The position numbers and the translations under genes are program-made. A DNA stretch of 5,852 bases from Candidatus Methylomirabilota bacterium (GTDB lineage: Bacteria > Methylomirabilota > Methylomirabilia > Methylomirabilales > JACPAU01): the NCBI GenBank assembly GCA_023249205.1, contig JAHFDC010000066.1, positions 1-5,852 of the forward strand. The letters run 5' to 3'. The notes beneath the pieces are model-generated. The model was not told the DNA's origin. It worked only from the letters and a program-made list of their open reading frames with translations, and made no database searches. Positions 1-5,852 of this stretch are shown piece by piece. Numbering within the stretch: position 1 is the first letter of the stretch; every line of letters begins with the position of its first letter.

Positions 1-939
1 GAGACCATGGCCGGTCCCGTGGAAGAATCCCTGCATCCGGCCGTCCACTTCCCCCGTCCGGTACCCCCGTGCCTCGAAGAGACCGCAAACCCGGGCATGC
101 ACCGCCGGCCCCTCGACCCCGGCCCGGATGCTTCCCAGCGCCTCCTCCTGGGCGGCCCGAACGCCGGCATACTGCTTGCGGAGCGCATCCGACGCCTGCC
201 CCTTGAGTACCGTCCGGGTCAGGTCCCCGTGATAGCGGGTCGCGACGGAGCGGGGGAAGATGTCAATGATGATCGCTTGGGCCGCCTTGAGCGGCCCGTG
301 CCCCTCCTCGTGCGGATCGCAGGCTTGCTCTCCCCCGGCCACAATCGTGTGCCCGGCCAGGTAATCCCGCTCAAGGAGATAGCCGGCGATCATCCGCTTG
401 ACCCGCTCGCTGGTCAGGACCTCCCCTTCCAGGACGAGCAGGCCGTCCCGGACCTCGGCAGCCCGGAGCGCCCCGATGGCCACCTCCATGGCCCCCTCGG
501 TGGCGGCCAGGGCGTGGCTGATGGCGGCCACCTCCTCCGCGGTCTTGACCGTGCGGGCCTCGTAGAAGGGGTCAGGCTTCGCCCGGACCGTCAGGCTGCG
601 GGCCCGCAAATCATCGGCCAGACCGAGGGGAAAGTTGGCCGGAACCTGGACGGCCGACACCCCCCGCTGCCTGAGCAACCGCCCCGCGGCGGCCGCAAGG
701 CCGGTCCCCTCGCCGGCCCGCCGGGCCTCCTCCTCGTAGCGGCTGAAGGGGAGGATCGTTTGAACCGCCGCCTGCTGGCGCCCCCGGTCAATCTCCAGGT
801 CGCTCAGCAGGAGGATCTTCTCGCCTGCCACCTCCAGAAAAATGAACGGGTCCGGAGCCAGAAAGCGCGCAGCGTAGTAGAGGTTCGCGTCCGCCTCGCT
901 GGCGGCGATGATGAGGGTGGCATCTCCGGTCGCCGGCAT
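1..939 (-). CDS. M24-family metallopeptidase (Xaa-Pro aminopeptidase/prolidase-like), N-terminal 313 residues
   Basis: Probable cytoplasmic dinuclear-metal peptidase that cleaves Xaa-Pro bonds or a related substrate. The frame is open from ATG at 939 to the left edge with no stop, so the C-terminus is missing. Residues about 8-130 resemble the creatinase/prolidase N-terminal domain (LIIAASEADANLYYAARF, then FLEVAGEKILLLSDLEIDR). The pita-bread catalytic domain begins near 131 (VKTAEEVAAI). Likely active-site residues are His210 (CDPHEEGHG), metal ligands Asp226 (IIIDIFPR) and Asp239 (HGDLTRTV), and the FHGTGHG motif, where His307 and His311 align with His350 and ligand His354 of E. coli PepP. 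The two glutamate ligands lie outside the window. The aspartates are 13 residues apart instead of the usual 11, through extra residues in the connecting turn. No signal peptide or membrane segment is seen. The start is 7 bases after the gltB stop. Exact specificity (aminopeptidase P, prolidase or other M24 member) cannot be settled, so no symbol is given. Confidence 0.9.
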   Translation of the reverse strand, partial: MPATGDATLIIAASEADANLYYAARFLAPDPFIFLEVAGEKILLLSDLEIDRGRQQAAVQTILPFSRYEEEARRAGEGTGLAAAAGRLLRQRGVSAVQVPANFPLGLADDLRARSLTVRAKPDPFYEARTVKTAEEVAAISHALAATEGAMEVAIGALRAAEVRDGLLVLEGEVLTSERVKRMIAGYLLERDYLAGHTIVAGGEQACDPHEEGHGPLKAAQAIIIDIFPRSVATRYHGDLTRTVLKGQASDALRKQYAGVRAAQEEALGSIRAGVEGPAVHARVCGLFEARGYRTGEVDGRMQGFFHGTGHGL

Positions 940-946
940 CGCGCTC
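940..946 (-). other. Seven-base gltB / M24 peptidase junction, likely translational coupling
   Basis: The coding strand reads TAAGAGCGCGATG across the junction: the gltB stop, seven bases, then the peptidase ATG. There is no room for a promoter or terminator. The only purine-rich stretch, AAGAG overlapping the stop codon, is a poor Shine-Dalgarno match. Ribosomes finishing gltB probably re-initiate on the peptidase. The spacing is seen directly; the coupling is inference. Confidence 0.55.
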
Positions 947-5500
<4,554 letters not shown>

Positions 5501-5531
5501 GAGAATCCATCCTCGCTGGACGGATCGAGGG
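5501..5531 (-). other. moaA-gltB intergenic gap, 31 bases, no promoter or terminator seen
   Basis: The gap holds the gltB ribosome-binding site and nothing else I can recognise. There is no GC-rich hairpin followed by a T run, and no credible -10/-35 pair fits. The genes are therefore probably cotranscribed, although a gltB promoter inside the end of moaA cannot be excluded by eye. Confidence 0.5.
5510..5514 (-). promoter_or_regulatory. Shine-Dalgarno sequence for gltB
   Basis: The coding strand reads GAGGA, followed by nine bases and then GTG at 5500-5498. This is the only good ribosome-binding match in the 31-base gap after moaA, and it decides the start of gltB. The second in-frame GTG (5494) would sit 15 bases away, which is too far. 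The upstream in-frame ATG at 5611 would lie inside moaA. Confidence 0.65.
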
Positions 5532-5852
5532 TCAGCCCCCGATGTAGGACATCTCGATCTTGTGCAGTCCGATCGTCTCGGACGAGCGAATCTCCGAGTA
5601 GCGGTCCTCACGGACCCGCCAGACGGCCGCGATGGCGTCCGCTATCGCGGCGTCGGAGGCGCCGCCGCGCAGGAGCGCCCGCAGGTCGTGCCCCTTGGCC
5701 GCGAAGAGGCAGGTGTAGAGCATCCCTTCGGCCGACAGGCGGACACGGCTGCAGTCCCCGCAGAAGGGCTGCGTGACCGAGGCGATGACGCCGACCTCGC
5801 CCCCCCCATCCCGGTAGCGCCAGCGGCTGGCCACTTCGCCCCGGTAGTTCGC
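5532..5852 (-). CDS. moaA: GTP 3',8-cyclase MoaA, C-terminal 106 residues (5' end outside window)
   Basis: MoaA is a radical-SAM enzyme that, with MoaC, turns GTP into cyclic pyranopterin monophosphate, the first step of molybdenum cofactor synthesis in the cytoplasm. Only its C-terminal part is visible. The fragment carries the second, C-terminal [4Fe-4S] site as C-X2-C-X13-C at fragment residues 31, 34 and 48, within the family signature [17 protein letters not shown]. The two arginines after the second cysteine (fragment residues 36 and 38, in CSRVR) match the GTP-contacting pair known from the Staphylococcus aureus enzyme. The protein ends in Gly-Gly, the conserved C-terminal dipeptide needed for activity. 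The stop is TGA at 5534-5532. The N-terminal CX3CX2C radical-SAM motif lies beyond the right edge. A run of eight G on the coding strand (5807-5800) leaves the frame intact. The reading frame is open to the window edge, so the gene looks functional. Identification is secure. Confidence 0.96.
   Translation of the reverse strand, partial: ANYRGEVASRWRYRDGGGEVGVIASVTQPFCGDCSRVRLSAEGMLYTCLFAAKGHDLRALLRGGASDAAIADAIAAVWRVREDRYSEIRSSETIGLHKIEMSYIGG

Noticed and set aside
940..946. A terminator or promoter between gltB and the peptidase
   Set aside because: Only seven bases are available, and there is no hairpin-plus-T-run.
5501..5611. A longer gltB starting at ATG 5611
   Set aside because: It would overlap the conserved C-terminus of moaA, its extra 37 residues are Arg/Ser-rich and not GltB-like, and a good ribosome-binding site supports GTG 5500.

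Overview
The window is high-GC bacterial DNA, roughly two-thirds G+C by eye. It is fully coding on the minus strand, with G/C-heavy third codon positions and a GTG start on the central gene. Such composition produces very long spurious open frames on the opposite strand. The composition and the protein sequences suit a high-GC, probably environmental, bacterium. The sequence alone does not support naming a phylum.

Three genes lie head to tail and read from high to low coordinates. First is the last 106 codons of moaA, the radical-SAM GTP 3',8-cyclase of molybdenum cofactor synthesis, cut by the right edge. After a 31-base gap comes a complete gltB, the large (alpha) subunit of glutamate synthase, 1,517 residues from a GTG start. 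After only 7 bases comes an M24-family (Xaa-Pro aminopeptidase/prolidase-like) metallopeptidase, cut by the left edge after 313 codons. I see no RNA gene, mobile element, CRISPR array, convincing terminator or internal promoter.

The spacing suggests one transcriptional unit, with the peptidase probably translationally coupled to gltB. The three products share no obvious pathway. GltB converts glutamine plus 2-oxoglutarate to two glutamates. The peptidase would release amino acids from peptides. MoaA serves Moco enzymes. A nitrogen-economy theme can be imagined but is inference.

Most of the window is conserved housekeeping sequence, and I found no sign of an undescribed system. Two points deserve a second look. 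GltB has the short, NAD(P)H-type FMN-domain loop, yet gltD is not beside it. The M24 peptidase has a D-X12-D metal-ligand pair instead of the usual D-X10-D.
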